A stretch of DNA of 64,000 nucleotides. Origin: Aquatica leii. Its lineage: Eukaryota > Arthropoda > Insecta > Coleoptera > Lampyridae. The stretch covers positions 57,216,487 to 57,280,486 of the forward strand of contig CM069433.1 in assembly GCA_035610365.1 (NCBI GenBank). The letters are read 5' to 3'. The translations under genes and the position numbers were made by a program. The notes beneath the pieces were generated by a model, which saw only the letters and a list, made by a program, of their open reading frames with translations, was not told where the DNA came from and ran no database searches. Positions 46,189 to 59,437 of the stretch are shown here, piece after piece (positions within the stretch are counted from its first letter, which is position 1; each line of letters begins with the position of its first letter).

Positions 46189-48420
46189 CAGTGGCGTAAC
46201 TAAAGTTGACTCATGGAGTTTACTTCTACCAGTCAACCACTCGAACATATTACTCTCTTCAAAAAAAATTTTTTACTGTTATCATGTAGAGCTTCGAATT
46301 AAATAAATATATTATAATCTTTATAAATGTTATTTTTGGAAGGGCAATCAAGAAATAGTTTTTAAACACAAGTAACCTTATTTATTGACATATTATTTAT
46401 TGATTACAATTAATAAGCAATTAATTAAGATTAAGAGCTCATCATAAAAATAAAAAAAATTACATTATCAAATAAAAAAAATTCTTGAATATAAAATATA
46501 TAGGGATAAAATTGCGACTCTACAGAAGCTTATACACAATCACTGAGGACAATATACATTCGAGCCGGCAAGGTGCTTTTGCTAACTAGCAGTGATATCT
46601 AGCTTTCTGTCGATATTAAGTATAGCAAGTTCGTTTAACCTTTGCTGGCTAGTTGTGCTTCTTTAGTAAGTTTTTAGTCTTTGTAGAGACAAAAAGGACG
46701 TTTTCAGAAGGGTGTTCATGTTGGAGAAAACATCTTTATGGCAACATTTTTAACCTCTCAGTCCACTTATAAAGTTTTCCAATGGCAGCAACATCACTAA
46801 TTTGTATATATTCCTGATAAAAATACAGAAGTTTTTTTAAACTTTCTTCACGTGATTTGGTCGCTTGAGCATTGCTGGTAGGTACTAGATACTCAAAACT
46901 TTCCAGTACTTCTTCATGTTTTAGAAACCGACGATTCAATTCACTTAAAATGTAATCCAAAAATGGCAAAAATATGGAAATCCTAAAATATGATTCAGGA
47001 ATGTCTGTTTCAACGTTGCACCTCTGTGTTTGTCTTTCAGTTCTTCCTGGAGTTTTTATTGTGAAACTGAGTAATTCAGTCATTGTCTCTGATACCTTAA
47101 ATATGTTGCAAATTTTTGTTCAGCGTTTAATTTTATTTTCTCTATTATTTCTTTAAGATTGTTTACCATGTTCATATCATCCAAAAGATCGATATTTTCA
47201 TGCTGCAAAGGAAAATAAGAGCTGCGATGCCATCAAAACTGATTCTAGATCCTCCTGCTGTGAAACTTCTTCAAGAGACTTATGAACAGCGGGCAACATT
47301 TCTTGAAAATGCAATATCGAATCATGGCGCTCAACTCACCTGGTTGAACAGAGTTGTTTTAGACGTGTAGATTTGGCTTCAGTAAACAGTTTCTCAATTG
47401 CTCTTTTAATAACTTTGTTTTGGAGTGTTGTAATTTTACAGCAATTTCTGATCTCAGAAACTGAACAAAGTTTAAGCTATGGGATGCACAATAAACATAT
47501 CCTCTCAAAAACTTTGTTTCAATTTCAAACGCCCGTAAGGAATTCAAAATGATTGTCGCCAGGCTTTTACTTGTTAAATCAAAAAAAGGTACAAACTGGA
47601 CGAAATCTTTTCTAATGCCATTATTATGTAGGCATGTCACGCCGATTGACACTTTTTCTTGCGTTGAGACGTCGTTTCATCCGCAAGAACAGTAAAACAT
47701 TTTGCTGTTTCTTCCATTTTAACCAATTTCTTTATTATTATATCGTTAATAGCAGAAATAATTTCATTTTGTGTTTTTGGTGAGAGGTAAAGTGCTTTTC
47801 TGATTCTATTTTTAAATGCCCTTTTAAACCCTTAATTCCAGAAATAGCTCTGAATATCAGAATTCGGCAGTTTCCTTGATGTTTAACAATACAAACTTCC
47901 AAATTAGGCTTTCCGTGGTCTTATGAACTTGAAGTGGTATGCCCTGCCAAACACAAAACAATACAGTTTCAATGATTCGTTGCTGCAGAGCTGTGTTTTG
48001 CAGACACTCGGTATCGTGCCTCTTAAATATACAGCGTTAATGGTATTCCATACTTTTGTTGTTATTGAATTGTTCCACCGCGTCCTTACAACGACTGAAA
48101 AGCTTTTTTACTAAAACACCTAAAGTCTGGAAACCTTTTCCTGCTCCAAGAGACAAAAACAATGAATAATATTTAAAGTAAGTACCGTTTTTAAATTTGG
48201 AATAGAGCAGTCATTTTCACCTTAACAACCATAGTAACATTTAAGGTTTCGGGGTTCAGATCCCGGAAATTTGAAGGTAAATTTAAGAATCCAAGGGTTC
48301 TCCATTGTCACTCTTCTTTCTTTATCACCAATCTGCAAAAGCGTTTGCACTTATTTAGTACATCAGTTATATAAGCGGCATCAGAAAAATTACAAATACT
48401 ATCTTCCATTTTAACCTTAT
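46189..48420 (-). pseudogene. hAT transposase remnant (DUF4371/ZMYM1-like)
   Basis: On the minus strand, near 47,640-47,760, lies a KCFTVLADETTSQRKK-like catalytic block. MSIGVTCL...DFVQFVPFFDLT, TIILNSL and YVYCASHSLNFVQF follow at 47,359-47,652. The C-terminal block YFRISIFLPFLDYILSELNRRF is at 46,736-47,083. Upstream traces of the N-terminal W-Q-GIPL-VHK block lie near 47,880-47,960. These are the ordered motifs of the hAT group that also gave rise to ZMYM1-like and DUF4371 proteins. A terminal-repeat-like CAGTGGCGTAACTAAAG starts at 46,189, the usual form of such hAT ends. The matching right end was not found. Several stops and frameshifts make it inactive. Confidence 0.82.
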
Positions 48421-48859
48421 CATTTCAAACTCTACTAGTTAATTCTTAATTTATTTGCTTTTTATAAATAAAACAAAATAAAATATGTAAAACTGTACCA
48501 TTAATAACAAAAAATTAAAAAAATAAGAGAATAGCAAAAACAAATTTTAACGTTTTAAAAAAATGGAGAACGAAGTTGGAGTTTTTAAAGAACATGATAT
48601 GGTTATTGTTGAAGCGGTGTTCTCACGCACTTTGTATAGAACTCATTCAGCACATCAGTTTTCTTGTTGATTTATGAGGAGGTCCTGACGTTTGGTACAT
48701 TTAAGGTTTCAATTAGTGACCCAACTCCCACAGATATAACTAATACATCTATAGATACAGTAATAAAAAGTAAACATAAACAATGTAAATGTAAATGTTT
48801 TCTAAATAGTTTTAAATAACTGAACTGAAATAATTATAACAAGTTATAATAAATATAGG
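48421..48859. other. No gene seen
   Basis: AT-rich DNA between hAT and Tc1 remnants. It may hold the missing hAT right end. Confidence 0.4.
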
Positions 48860-49420
48860 ATTAGAGGTGGGTGCATACAATTTTGGACATACTGAACTTG
48901 TTTATTTCACGAGAAGTGTAAATAAGGGCATTATCATGTTGAAAAATATATACTGCACCCCAAAGAAACTCGGCATAGACCAGGACCTCCCTCTTTAGCA
49001 CTTTTTGATAAACTTGAGAATTTACGATCCTTGGAAGAATGCAAATATTGCATTTCTTGTAAAACGCTATTGCGACTCATAACAGACCCACTACCACTGT
49101 CTGTGAAACACTACACATTTTTCTTTATTTAAATTGTGTAATAATGCGTAAAACCATCGAGACATTCTAAATTAACTTTTTTTTTAAACTACACTTCTAT
49201 TTTTCGTTCTAGGTCATATGCCTCCATGCAAAATTGAGTCGGTCTTCTTTGTGAATAGCGGTTAAAGTGACTTTTTTCAACATTTTACGCCGTTTAATAG
49301 TTCGGTGTAATCAACGTTTCTTACATTTGGTTGAATTTGGATTTGTCTTTCTTGTCTTGCAGTTGGAGCTCAAAGACGGCCAGATTTTTTTGTTTATGCA
49401 TAATTTTCTTTAGCTTTTAA
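48860..49420 (-). pseudogene. Tc1-like transposase remnant
   Basis: Minus-strand translation gives, in order, SGRPLSSNCKTRKT near 49,380 (HTH/GRPR region), RRKMLKKVTLTAIHKEDRLN near 49,270, then a GSGSVM-like block near 49,085 and NSQVYQKVLKREVLVYAEFL followed by IFQHDNALIYTSREINK near 49,020-48,900. IFQ-DNA---T is the second catalytic motif of Tc1 transposases. The first DE block is damaged and the third is not seen. Frames shift at least twice. Terminal repeats were not located. Confidence 0.75.
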
Positions 49421-50359
49421 AATTACAGATAACATGCTCACTTCTATTTATTCAGGGCACAATTTCATGGTTATTTAAATTAACTTGTTTAAAAATAACA
49501 ATGCGCCCCATTTCAAAGTTAATTAACATTTTACCACTAGTTTTATGAACAGTATTTATTATTGTACTGTTAAAATAGAATCTTCTTTTACGTTGTTTAC
49601 TTTAAACTCTTTTTTTTAATTACTTTATTCTAAACCCTTACAGTTCAACAATAATAATAAATCTTGGTTTGTTCGCCGTTTTTAATTAAATAATTAAAAT
49701 GAGTCTGACCTTAAGTAGTTGCAAACCAAAGCTTCCTTGGTGTAATTCGTGGGTACGTTACCTTACCCGGCAGTAAAAATGTGAGTACTGCTTCAAATGG
49801 TTACCTGAGGTAGTCTTGATTTCTAGGTTTCTCAAACTGTGATTTATGTCGGCAGTACTCCAAAGAGACAAGAACATGTAAAGAAACCATGATAATAATG
49901 ATTTCGACCTCACTGAAAAACAATATACATATACTAGAAAATATTAAAAAAAAGTGATTTAGAAAAAAAAAGCCTAAACGACAGAATTAAGTTTATTATC
50001 AGCGGTAAATCAGAATCTTACCGTTAGAAACTGCATTTTTAGCTTATTAATCTGCTGAAAATAAAAGCAACGTCCTTACGTGAAGTTCTAAAACATGATA
50101 AAGAATTTTTGCAAGTAATAGATGACAACAAAAGTTAAAAGTAATCTTTTTATGGATACTTTTTGGAAATATACAAGATCATGACACAAAAAACTAGAAA
50201 AATGTACATAAGTCTATGTAGAAAAAAAGAATGTTTTTAGCGTAAATGGTGTATGATTTGTTTAATTATATTCTACAAGCTTTTGAACAATTATAAAATT
50301 AAGGTTACTAAAAACAATAAATCGAAAGAGAACTAAATAATTGATGTAATATTATTTAG
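49421..50359. other. No gene seen
   Basis: AT-rich spacer before the Penelope-like element. No signal recognised. Confidence 0.4.
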
Positions 50360-51880
50360 CTATAGCATTTGCTCCAAGGTCTGAGAGAAAACCACCATAA
50401 AAACTCTTGACGTAGCTTGAATGTAATTGGTAGAAAAATTAAGATTAGGAAGTAACAGGTAACCAGGTATCAGATAGTTCGTAACCATTGTCTCTGTTGA
50501 AATTGTTGGGAAATTTGATGATTTCAATTGCTTCTCTAATCTTTCTTGATTTCCAGTTCTTTGTTTTAGAAATTGTTTTAGTTTTGTCAAAGCTTATATT
50601 ATGTCAAGTGCATGTTCGGCAATGGCAAACTTAGTAGGTTGGAAAAATATGTCTTTTGTGGTCTTTTAATATCGTATCTATAGTTCTACCAGTTTCACCA
50701 ATATATACCTTGCCGTAGGTGCATGGGACTTGGTACACTCTACGGGTATTTGAGGTATTTTCTTTTACAGGATTCAACAAATTTTTAATGTTAGTTGTAG
50801 TGTTATAAGCAACTTCTTTGTTATGTTTTCTTAGTATCCTTCCAATTTTGCCACTTATGTTGAAAACAAAGAGTAGATAAAGAAACTTTTGGTAAATAGT
50901 TGAATCATCTGTTAAAGTAGGTTTGTCTTTGGTCGAAAAAACTTTTTAAATAGCTTTCTATTAAAACCATTCCTTACAAAAACTTTTTTAAGGTGATCTA
51001 ACTCTTCTTGTAATTTATCTTTGTGACAAATTATCATTGTAAGTTAGATAATGTGCGAAATGTTCCAAGAATTTGCGTTTCTGTATTGATCTGCATGTGT
51101 AGGTCTTCGATAAACTGAATGTATTAAAGTACCATCTGGTTTTCTTTCTATCTTTACTTCAAGGCAAGGTAAGGTTCCATTAACTTTTTTTTCAATACTA
51201 AACTTTATGTTTAAATGTTGATTGTTAAAGTATTGCAAAAAAATTTGTAGTCCATCTTCATCATGAGACCAAATAGCAAAAATATCATCAACATATCTAA
51301 GCGACAGTTTTGGTTTTTTCAATGCATATTTTAAAACTTCTTCTTCAACATATTCCATACAATAATGAGCAATACATGGAAAAATTGACAGTCCCATTGC
51401 TACACTACCTATTTGTTAGTATTCACCATTAAACAAAAAGAATGAAGTTGTCAAACAATGTTCAAATAAGTTAATGGTATTCTTATGAAACTGTCGTTTC
51501 GAAAGACATAAACTATCAATTATTGGTACTTTAGTGAACAACGAGGTAACATTAAAACTAACCAGTAAATCATTTGAAGATAATTTCTGATCTGCTATTT
51601 TTCATATATAGGACTTACATTCTTTTATTTGTATATTTATATGTTTATGAGTTAAATTTTTTTTCTCAAGTTTACTATAAATCAATTCTTCATATATTAA
51701 CTAAGATTTTTTTAAATTTTTGGTCTCTGAATTGCACATATTTACATATTTCTTTTATTGTTAACGAATTCATACTTTTAGTGTAAAAAGAAATTCATTT
51801 CTTTTCACTCTGATCCCAGTTCTTCTGTTAATTTTTTCATAAATTAAATTTAGTCACTGTGGTATTGGTTCTTATGATAA
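50360..51880 (-). mobile_element. Penelope-like element, RT plus GIY-YIG endonuclease (broken)
   Basis: The minus strand shows a Penelope-like reverse transcriptase: DLLVSFNVTSLFTKVPI near 51,550, then VAMGLSIFPCIAHYCMEYVE, then KPKLSLRYVDDIFAIWSHDE with the YVDD box near 51,290, then LPCLEVKIERKPDGTL and SVYRRPTHADQY near 51,090. A GIY-YIG endonuclease follows: VPCTYGKVYIGETGRTI near 50,700 and IREAIEIIKFPNNFNRDNGY near 50,490. This order and linker are those of endonuclease-bearing Penelope-like elements. They prime at nicked DNA, may carry hammerhead ribozymes in their terminal repeats, and leave variable target duplications. The copy is fragmented into several frames. No terminal repeats were recognised. 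Confidence 0.9.
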
Positions 51881-54800
51881 AGTTGAAACTTTTTACAACA
51901 CTTGTTTTTTACAAAAACCAGAATGTTAAGAAACAACAAAAATATTAATGCTTTAAATAAAACTAAAAATTATTTTAAAAAAAGATCGATAGAGCTTTTA
52001 AAACAGCGAGAAAAAAAGAGTATGCAATACTATACCATTTTTAGAAAGAAACGAAAAATTTAAAAATTTTTATAGTAGGTACATATATGTATAATATTTT
52101 CTACTTACATAAGGGAATTAAACGTCAATATAAGAATCGCGTGTATTTATTTATTTGTTTTTTTTGGGTACAATAATTCGAAATCAATTACCGATAACTT
52201 GTGATACGATCTACAAAACCAAACAAAACTTGAATTGTTATCGTAATCACATAGCTTGTTTTTTTTTAAAGAAACTGCCTTTTAAATTACTAAAGTATTT
52301 ATAACCAAATTAAATGAAGCGTATTTATTCAGATATTAGTGATTATTATTGAAACTAAAGTGTATATGCATAGAAACACTTATTCAATATTCATATTGTT
52401 TAGTAGTGCTAAACATATACTGGATTATTACCTAATTTCCTCAACGTTATACACCTTTTCCTATACATAAATTAAGTTATGTGACGATTTAAAATCAGTA
52501 CTATATATAGTTATCGGATATTTATTCTAATTGAAAATAATAATAAACATTTTCTATTTACACTAGGTTAATGGTGTATGTGTCATATGTCACCTAAAGA
52601 AAAACGTAGATCATGTTCAAAAGCTGTGAGTTTCTGATTTTTTTTAGTAAATAAGTATTGTCAACCTAAAACTATTCTTGTTATGTTTTATAGTTAAATA
52701 TTTTTATAAATAAACGACTATCCCATATTAATAAACGGACTTCGTTATAAAAATCGCCATTTTGTGGCAAATAAAGAAATATAGCAGCCATATATCTTGT
52801 TATGTAATACAAATAATAAACTTTAATGGTCTTTTTGTTTATTTGGGTTAATTAAGATTGTTCAAAATTAGTTATTTTGCATAATAATTTTAGTAAATTT
52901 TTACTGTATTCAGTATAAACACAAAACCAGTTGCAATATATTTTTAAAGTTAGTAACTTTTTTATTTAACAATACGATTACAAGGTGTCAAGTCTGCAGT
53001 ATTCACTAATGTAAATTATAAATAATTTTATTAATTTTTAAAACTGTCAGATTCTAAAGAACAACGTGGCACCTGCAAATTTAAATTAATTATAAGGTCT
53101 GTTACATTAACACCTGCTTAACAACTATACTAATCTTGACACATGATAACTAACGGATATTAAAAAATATAAATACTTTTAATATACGGTTCATGGTTCG
53201 TAGTGTATAAAACATACTAATTACGCACATAATTAAATTAAAAATAGTTGCGTAGTTACTAAAGTTTCAGTTTGAAATATTTACTTTGCTGTACTGAATT
53301 AGTATTGGTTAATTTTTATTTCTTCTTTGAATTATCAGTTCTAGTAAATTTGGGTTAAATATCCATACATGTATTTGTTAATTTAAACAAATTTATGATC
53401 AACTAATTTAAAGACACGTTTTAACACTACAACAAACCTTGTTTGAGTTTAATGTCTTTCTTAAACAGTTTATTAACGTTTTTCAACCTCAATATATTTT
53501 CTTAGCGTTATGAGATAACTTTTCTAAAACAAAACAAAAAATTTTATTTTTTTTTTGTAAAAGCAAGGTTTCTGAACAACTTTAAAAATGTAAAATTTTA
53601 TTGGTAACAAAAAAAACTTAACCTACAATTTGAAAAGCTTTAACAGATTAACATGTGAATATATGTCAAGTTTTTATCTACTCTAATTAAAATTAATTTA
53701 AATACACTAATTAATTCTCATACATACATGACAAATTTTATATCAGCAATTTTGCTATAATAAAACTTTTTTATTGTTATGGTTTTTGTAGAAACTTTTA
53801 TTATATTTATTCAAATATAGATATTTTTAATAGAACTGCAATCATCAAATTTTGTTTAAGATTTATATAGGTGTCATGTACTAAAACTTTTATACTAATC
53901 ATATACACATTTTAAATAATATAATAAAGATTGTGTATTTTTAACTGCGTAACTACAATTCTAAGAATGAAACCGACACGTAACTCTAGTTTTAGAAGAC
54001 CGTTAGTAAGAACGCATTAAAAAAAGTGTGTTTATTTTTTGATAACATTATTTTAATGTAAACGTCATTGGTTCAACAAATGTTTAAACTTCTAAAAAAA
54101 TGTATTCTATGAATTCGAAGAAAATTGAATTTAAAATGTACATTGTAGTAAGTGTTGGTAATAATGGATATAGTATCAATGGTTAGTCTTAAAATAAATT
54201 CGTAAATTATTTATAAATAATTTTTTGAAATACATTAAAAAATACTATAAGTAACTAAAAATTTACACTTACAAGAGAATTTTACATTAATTTAAATCAA
54301 ATTAAAAACATGTATCCAGAGAACAGTTTATTATAGAAAAGTAATACCAGTAGAAGTATGATTTAAACTTCGGTTATGATATTTACAACAACAAAAATAA
54401 TCACGTGAGCCTCACCCACATAAGCTTACAGAAGAAGTGAAACTTCTTAGCTAATTAATTTCTTTTATTTTTATTTATTGATGAAAAAGTAAAATGCTCC
54501 TGGGACTCTCCATTTTAATTTAACCTTATTCTATTTTATTTTATATTAATGATGTTTTGTACTATTTATAAAATTTGTTTATACCATGTAACCAACTATT
54601 TCTCCAGCAGGTGCTGCTGGTCACATCCACGAACACTACTAGATATTACAAAGAAAAAAATTTGGGCGCCAACTGTTTAAAGCCACTAGTAGAATATACA
54701 GTCAAAAAACCAGGTGGTCTAGAATAGCGCGCTGAAGGTAAATTAAGTACAGAAGAAACAGAAGCAAACAACAGAGAATATTCAAAGGATATACATAATT

Positions 54801-55090
54801 TTTTCTACGTTTGCGACTGATAAATGAATTTATTCTCGACTCTCCTCACTGCATTCACGCCACGTAATAGCCGATTTCTCTAACCGTTGCTAAAAAGGAA
54901 AACTTTAGTGAAACCAACCACATGTTAATAGAACCGCCATTAATAGAAAGGAAAGTTTTACTTGCTACTACCACGCATATGAGAGGAATTACACAATATT
55001 CGTCAATAACTAAAACCTAAGTCACCTTCTACAAGAGAAAAAGGTATCAAAATAAATAGCAGAAAAGCACTTTTTTTACTCAAGAGGTGA
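51881..55090. other. No gene seen
   Basis: Long AT-rich stretch with poly-A/T runs and no recognisable genes, inverted ends or conserved motifs. Confidence 0.4.
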
Positions 55091-56390
55091 TTCGTTTAGC
55101 GCCTTTGCACTGCGGTCTCCTTGGTCGTTTGTACGCCTCCGATTTTCAAGGAGCCTTTTTCATCTACGGTTTGTTTTGGATTGCCGAGTATCGTTGTGCG
55201 TTGCTTTTGATATGCTTTGCATTGACACAGCAAATGCTGCGGAGTCTCGTCGTCCTCCAAGCTTCCGCGGCATAGAAGGCCACTTTGCTGTCCGGTTTTA
55301 GGCATATGTTTGTTAAGGCCATAGTGCCCTGTTATTAATTCCGTGAGTTTTTTAACTTTTCTCGACTCATGCTTGATAGTGCTTTTTGAGTATTTGATTG
55401 TAGCTCTGTAAGGAAAAGTTTTGTGTGCCTCATCCCTAAAGAGTTTTTCCCTAGGTTTTATGCTGCGCTGCAAGTTTTCTGCAAATTATTTTTTTCCGGT
55501 CTTGGATTTTATTACTAGCGATATTAGCACCAGTAGTGCTGCTTGGCTGTCAGACATGAGCGATATCGGACCTTTTGAGTATGATTTCGAGTCGATGATG
55601 TTCTGACACACCAGTCAATAGCAGCAACTTCAGCTTGAAAAGCGGGCGCATATTTACCTAAGGTTAGTGAAAATTACTTCCCATGGTGCCTGTCTCTATA
55701 TGTTTTTGCACCGGTACCGTTGCGATTTTTGACTCGATTTGTGTACCATTTAACCGCGCCCATGTAAATGTTTTTTGTCCACTCGTCTTGTCACGATATT
55801 ATCACTTTAAATTTTTTTAAGATGTGATTATATTTTGTGAAGTCGGATCTCATAGTTAAGATTGTTTCTTCACGCAGCACGTTGTATATGCCCGGTTTGT
55901 TTTTTCCCGGTAATTGACGTGTCTTCATTAATCTGCAGCCTTTATGCTGCTTGACTTGCTCCTATCATTACAACAAGGTGTAATGGTGGAATTAAAGTAG
56001 TGCTTCCATGACTGTTGTGCGCGTGGTTCTCATCGCTCCTGTTATCAGCAGGCACGCTGCTCTGTACTCTGCTTAGCTTGGCAGCTGTGCTTTTACTGTT
56101 GATTTTCTCATCCCATACAAGCGCACCGTATGTGATAATGGGTCTTATTACCACAGTATATAACCCTTTAGTCACTGTGGATTTCATCCCCATGTGCGTA
56201 TGACCATCCGTTTGGTTCTATTAAAAACCTTGATGGCCTTTGTTTTGTTTTTTTCTAGAAAAGAATTGAAGGTCAGTCTAATATCAAGAATGAGTCCCAA
56301 ATATTTTATTTCTTTTGTCATCGAGAGCGTGACTCCGTACATCGTAGGTAGTTTTATATCATCCGTTGAGGAAACGTTTTTCTAGACTGC
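55091..56390 (-). pseudogene. R1/I-like LINE fragment: RT thumb, RNase H, 3' domain
   Basis: Minus strand, in order: an RT thumb stretch IKYLGLILDIRLTFNSFLEKN near 56,290; MGMKSTVTKGLYTVVIRPII then TYGALVWDEKI at about 56,100-56,200; an RNase H remnant with a KYAPAFQAEVAAI-like block near 55,640 and LMSDSQAALLVL near 55,560; and the C-terminal cysteine motif block ITGHYGLNKHMPKTG with LCRGSLEDDETPQHLLCQC at 55,096-55,473. An RNase H after RT and this HCHC-like ending are typical of R1/I-group LINEs. The 5' part is missing, as expected for 5' truncation. Several frame changes are present. Confidence 0.85.
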
Positions 56391-57310
56391 TAATATCCCA
56401 ACTAAAACGTAGTTATTCTTTGTAAATGTCAAAAACCTTATGATAAAAACTTTTCTGTATGCCAGATTGAAGTATGAAATAAACTATCTTCACATTTTCA
56501 AGTCTCAAGTTGGGATGACGCGTTGCGTTATTCAGAAATAATAAGACTTTGTTTATATGAAATTTTTTAAAGCAACGAGGGTATTTGCTTTTTTAATCTT
56601 TGCTATTCAGTTCTTCTACCGTCACTATTTAGAGTAAATATTCTACTTGGCATTGCAAGGTACAGAGTCCGGTTTTGTCGGAATTGTAAACAGGTAACAA
56701 GTTTTGTTCAAAAAGTTTTAACAGTGTCTGAACAAACTTCAACTGACTGACCGCTTATTGTTTTAAAACTTAGATTGGGTCTTTGACAGAATTATTCATA
56801 CTACTGATTTGAAGTTTTAATCTCCTAATTTGTAAAATTTTGACTCTTCTAAAGCCATTTTTAAAATAGAAAGCCAGATATGCGAATGTTCTTGTTCCTA
56901 TTTTTACAGAACCAAAAGTAGTACACTGCTTGGCCAATTATCATACCACCGTTTTAGGAAATTTTTGCTTCTGCTCTGTATTGAAACCTTTTTCAACGAG
57001 CTTTTTTAAGTCTGATTTGTTTTTATGGTTTTATTAATTTGCGTCAAATTTCAGTCAATTTTCTAACGCAGGTACTAAACTTCTTACTTTTTACAATAAT
57101 ATACGTTTTTTAACGACATCGTAATTATGTGTACGTATCATGAACACAAGTAAAATGCCAAACATAAAGTAAGTTAATATATTTGTTTAAATACGGTTTT
57201 ATGGTTTCAAGTAATGCTATATAGGAAAAATAGACATTTAAAATTCACAAAAGCAACAACAAACACAAGTTTCAGTTAACACAAAAAATGATTTGATTTT
57301 AAGTTTATTA
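56391..57310. other. No gene seen
   Basis: AT-rich spacer between the LINE fragment and the pogo-like element. Confidence 0.4.
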
Positions 57311-57697
57311 GGGTCAAGTGGTGCAAAAACGAAACAAAAAACGATGTTTCGTTTTTAACTAGTATTTAGGCTGAAAATCAGACGTGAGGGGTTAAAAACA
57401 AGACACTATTTTTTGTGCTTTTAGTCATTTTATATGAGTGAGCAAAATATAAGACATTGAAGAATAAAAACGAAACACACTGCGAGGGTTTGAAAACGTT
57501 TAATAATTCAAATAACATTGGTAGGTATTCAATGGTGAAGACGTTCTTAAAGAAAACTCAACTAAACACAAAAATATGTTGCTATTAAACTAAGAAAAAA
57601 ATCAAAACCAAGTTAAGTAAACGATTCCTAATTTAAAAAACGGGTAAAAAAACATATTCATCTGGATTTTTACAGCTAAATTAAAATAATTAAGTAT

Positions 57698-57725
57698 TAT
57701 AAATAAATAAAATAAATAAATAAAG
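57698..57725. repeat. AAAT-type microsatellite
   Basis: A short run of AAATA/AAAT units inside the pogo-like element. Confidence 0.8.
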
Positions 57726-57734
57726 TATTTTGTA

Positions 57735-59210
57735 CTAAATATTACTGAACAAAAGGTACTTTTCAAAGTCGATAGGAAACCAAAATTGCTGAGAGATACG
57801 ACAGATTCTATTTTCTATTTCTGGCAAGAGCAGTTTCGTTTCTATGTCACTTTTGTCGATGAAGTACTTTTCCTGAAAGACTTGAAAAATAAACTTAAAT
57901 TGTTTGAGCCTCAGATATTTTACTTCTACATCGCTCTCAATAACTTTAAGACTTTGTGCCACCTAGTAAACTTGTTTTTTTTAGTATTATATTCAGTTAT
58001 GATAAAATCATTTTTCCTAAACTTATATGCTTCCGTAATTTCATATGTTGTTTCTCCATTTTCTGATGACTTGTCATTACAATCATCTTCTAGAATCAAA
58101 CCGTCTACATCGTGTTCATCTTGGTAAACTGGCTGTTTGTCAATGTTCCTTTCACTGTCAGTCTCAACTGTTTTATTTGTTTTTCTTTCTTTTTTGATTT
58201 TGTAGATTTCACATTTTTATTTTTGTTATTCTGTTCTTGCTCCTGTATTTCCTTTAAATATTCTTCTGTTGTTAGAACTTTTGCCATAGTGTCTATTTTT
58301 CTTTTTTTTGATGTCACACGAGGAATTTTTCGATTTTTATCCACTATTAATGATTCAAAAAAAGCAAGTCGGCTTGGGAGAAGCACTGTTAGATTGATCG
58401 CGAATATATTCAATAAACTGGTTGGTCTGTAGCAAAGATTTCTTCATCGTGATGTTCAAAAATATCAAACGGTTTTTCAAACTTCCCATGTTCTTATCTA
58501 AGTAACTTTGCAGGATCTAAACAGTCTTCTAGATATCTATTCTTATTGTATGGAAATATCCAGGTCTTTTCAAACAAAAAATTAATAATTTCTGCATATA
58601 AACCTTTATTAGAAATGCTGTAAATCAAATCATTAAAATCGCTTCTAGAAAGTTTTCTCTGATTAAGTCTTTGCCAGTTAATCAAAGCTTCATTCCATTT
58701 AAAAGTCAATAGACCAAAGCAACATTTGTCCAGCGATTGCAGCAAATTAGTTGTACGAGCATGGAGTTTTAATAAAGTTATATTTTCTTGCACAGCTAAT
58801 TCTATCATCGATTTATTTAAATGGGTAACATGTCCATCCCGTATAACAAGAAGTGGGCGTTCACAAAGCAGTGCACAAAACTTTTAGAACCACTTTTGAA
58901 AAATCTGACAAGTCAACTTTCAAGTAAACTTTTTGACCAATGTTATTCAATTTTATATTAACGCCATATGTAATACATTATTATTTTAAAATGTGATGAG
59001 CACCCCCTCCCCGCTTTAAACTGATGGAGCCCCACCGAAATAAACTGCTGAAGCCGCACCTGATACCAGCAACGCCTGTTATTCTAGTTGGGTCGGAAGA
59101 GAAACTGGTCTCGTCTAAATTCCAGGCGTGACTGAGCTTGTCTTGAAATTTCAAATCAGATATCCAAGTATTCAGGCGATCGTAAAAGCCGAAGATGATA
59201 AATGGATCAG
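57735..59210 (-). pseudogene. Pogo-like transposase (DDE_1), broken
   Basis: Minus-strand motifs in order: FYDRLNTWISDLKFQDKLSH then WNLDETSFSSDPTRITG near 59,190-59,075, which is the first catalytic Asp block. PLLVIRDGHVTHLNKSM near 58,850-58,800 is the second Asp block. LLQSLDKCCFGLLTFKWNEA with NFLFEKTWIFPYNKNRYL at 58,494-58,808 is the third block region. A charged C-terminal tail with KVLTTEEYLKEIQEQEQ is at 58,105-58,413. These are DDE_1 (pogo/Tigger/jerky-type) transposase motifs. The N-terminal CENP-B-like DNA-binding domain is not recognisable. In the first block D of LDET is kept. The frame is interrupted between blocks, so the gene is inactive. Confidence 0.85.
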
Positions 59211-59329
59211 TTGTAGCTGTTCTTCTGCATCTTTTCAGTGCTCAAACTTTTTTTTTGAGTTTGAGTTTGTAAATACAATTTAAAAGATTTTTTAAGCAAA
59301 ATGCACATAAAATCTTGAGTTTTCGCGCC

Positions 59330-59437
59330 AAAACAAGAAGTACAACTTGGCTTTTGCGGTATTGTCCTGCGAAACGTCAGTTTGTTTAGGTTCACAAACG
59401 ACAATACGGCAAAGGCCAAGTTCTACTTCTTGTTTTG
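59330..59437. repeat. Strong internal hairpin in the pogo-like element
   Basis: The arms, about 59,330-59,367 and 59,398-59,436, are inverted copies (AACAAGAAGTACAACTTGGC and complement) with few mismatches and a loop of about 30 bases. It could be a subterminal structure or a small fold-back insertion. Confidence 0.75.
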
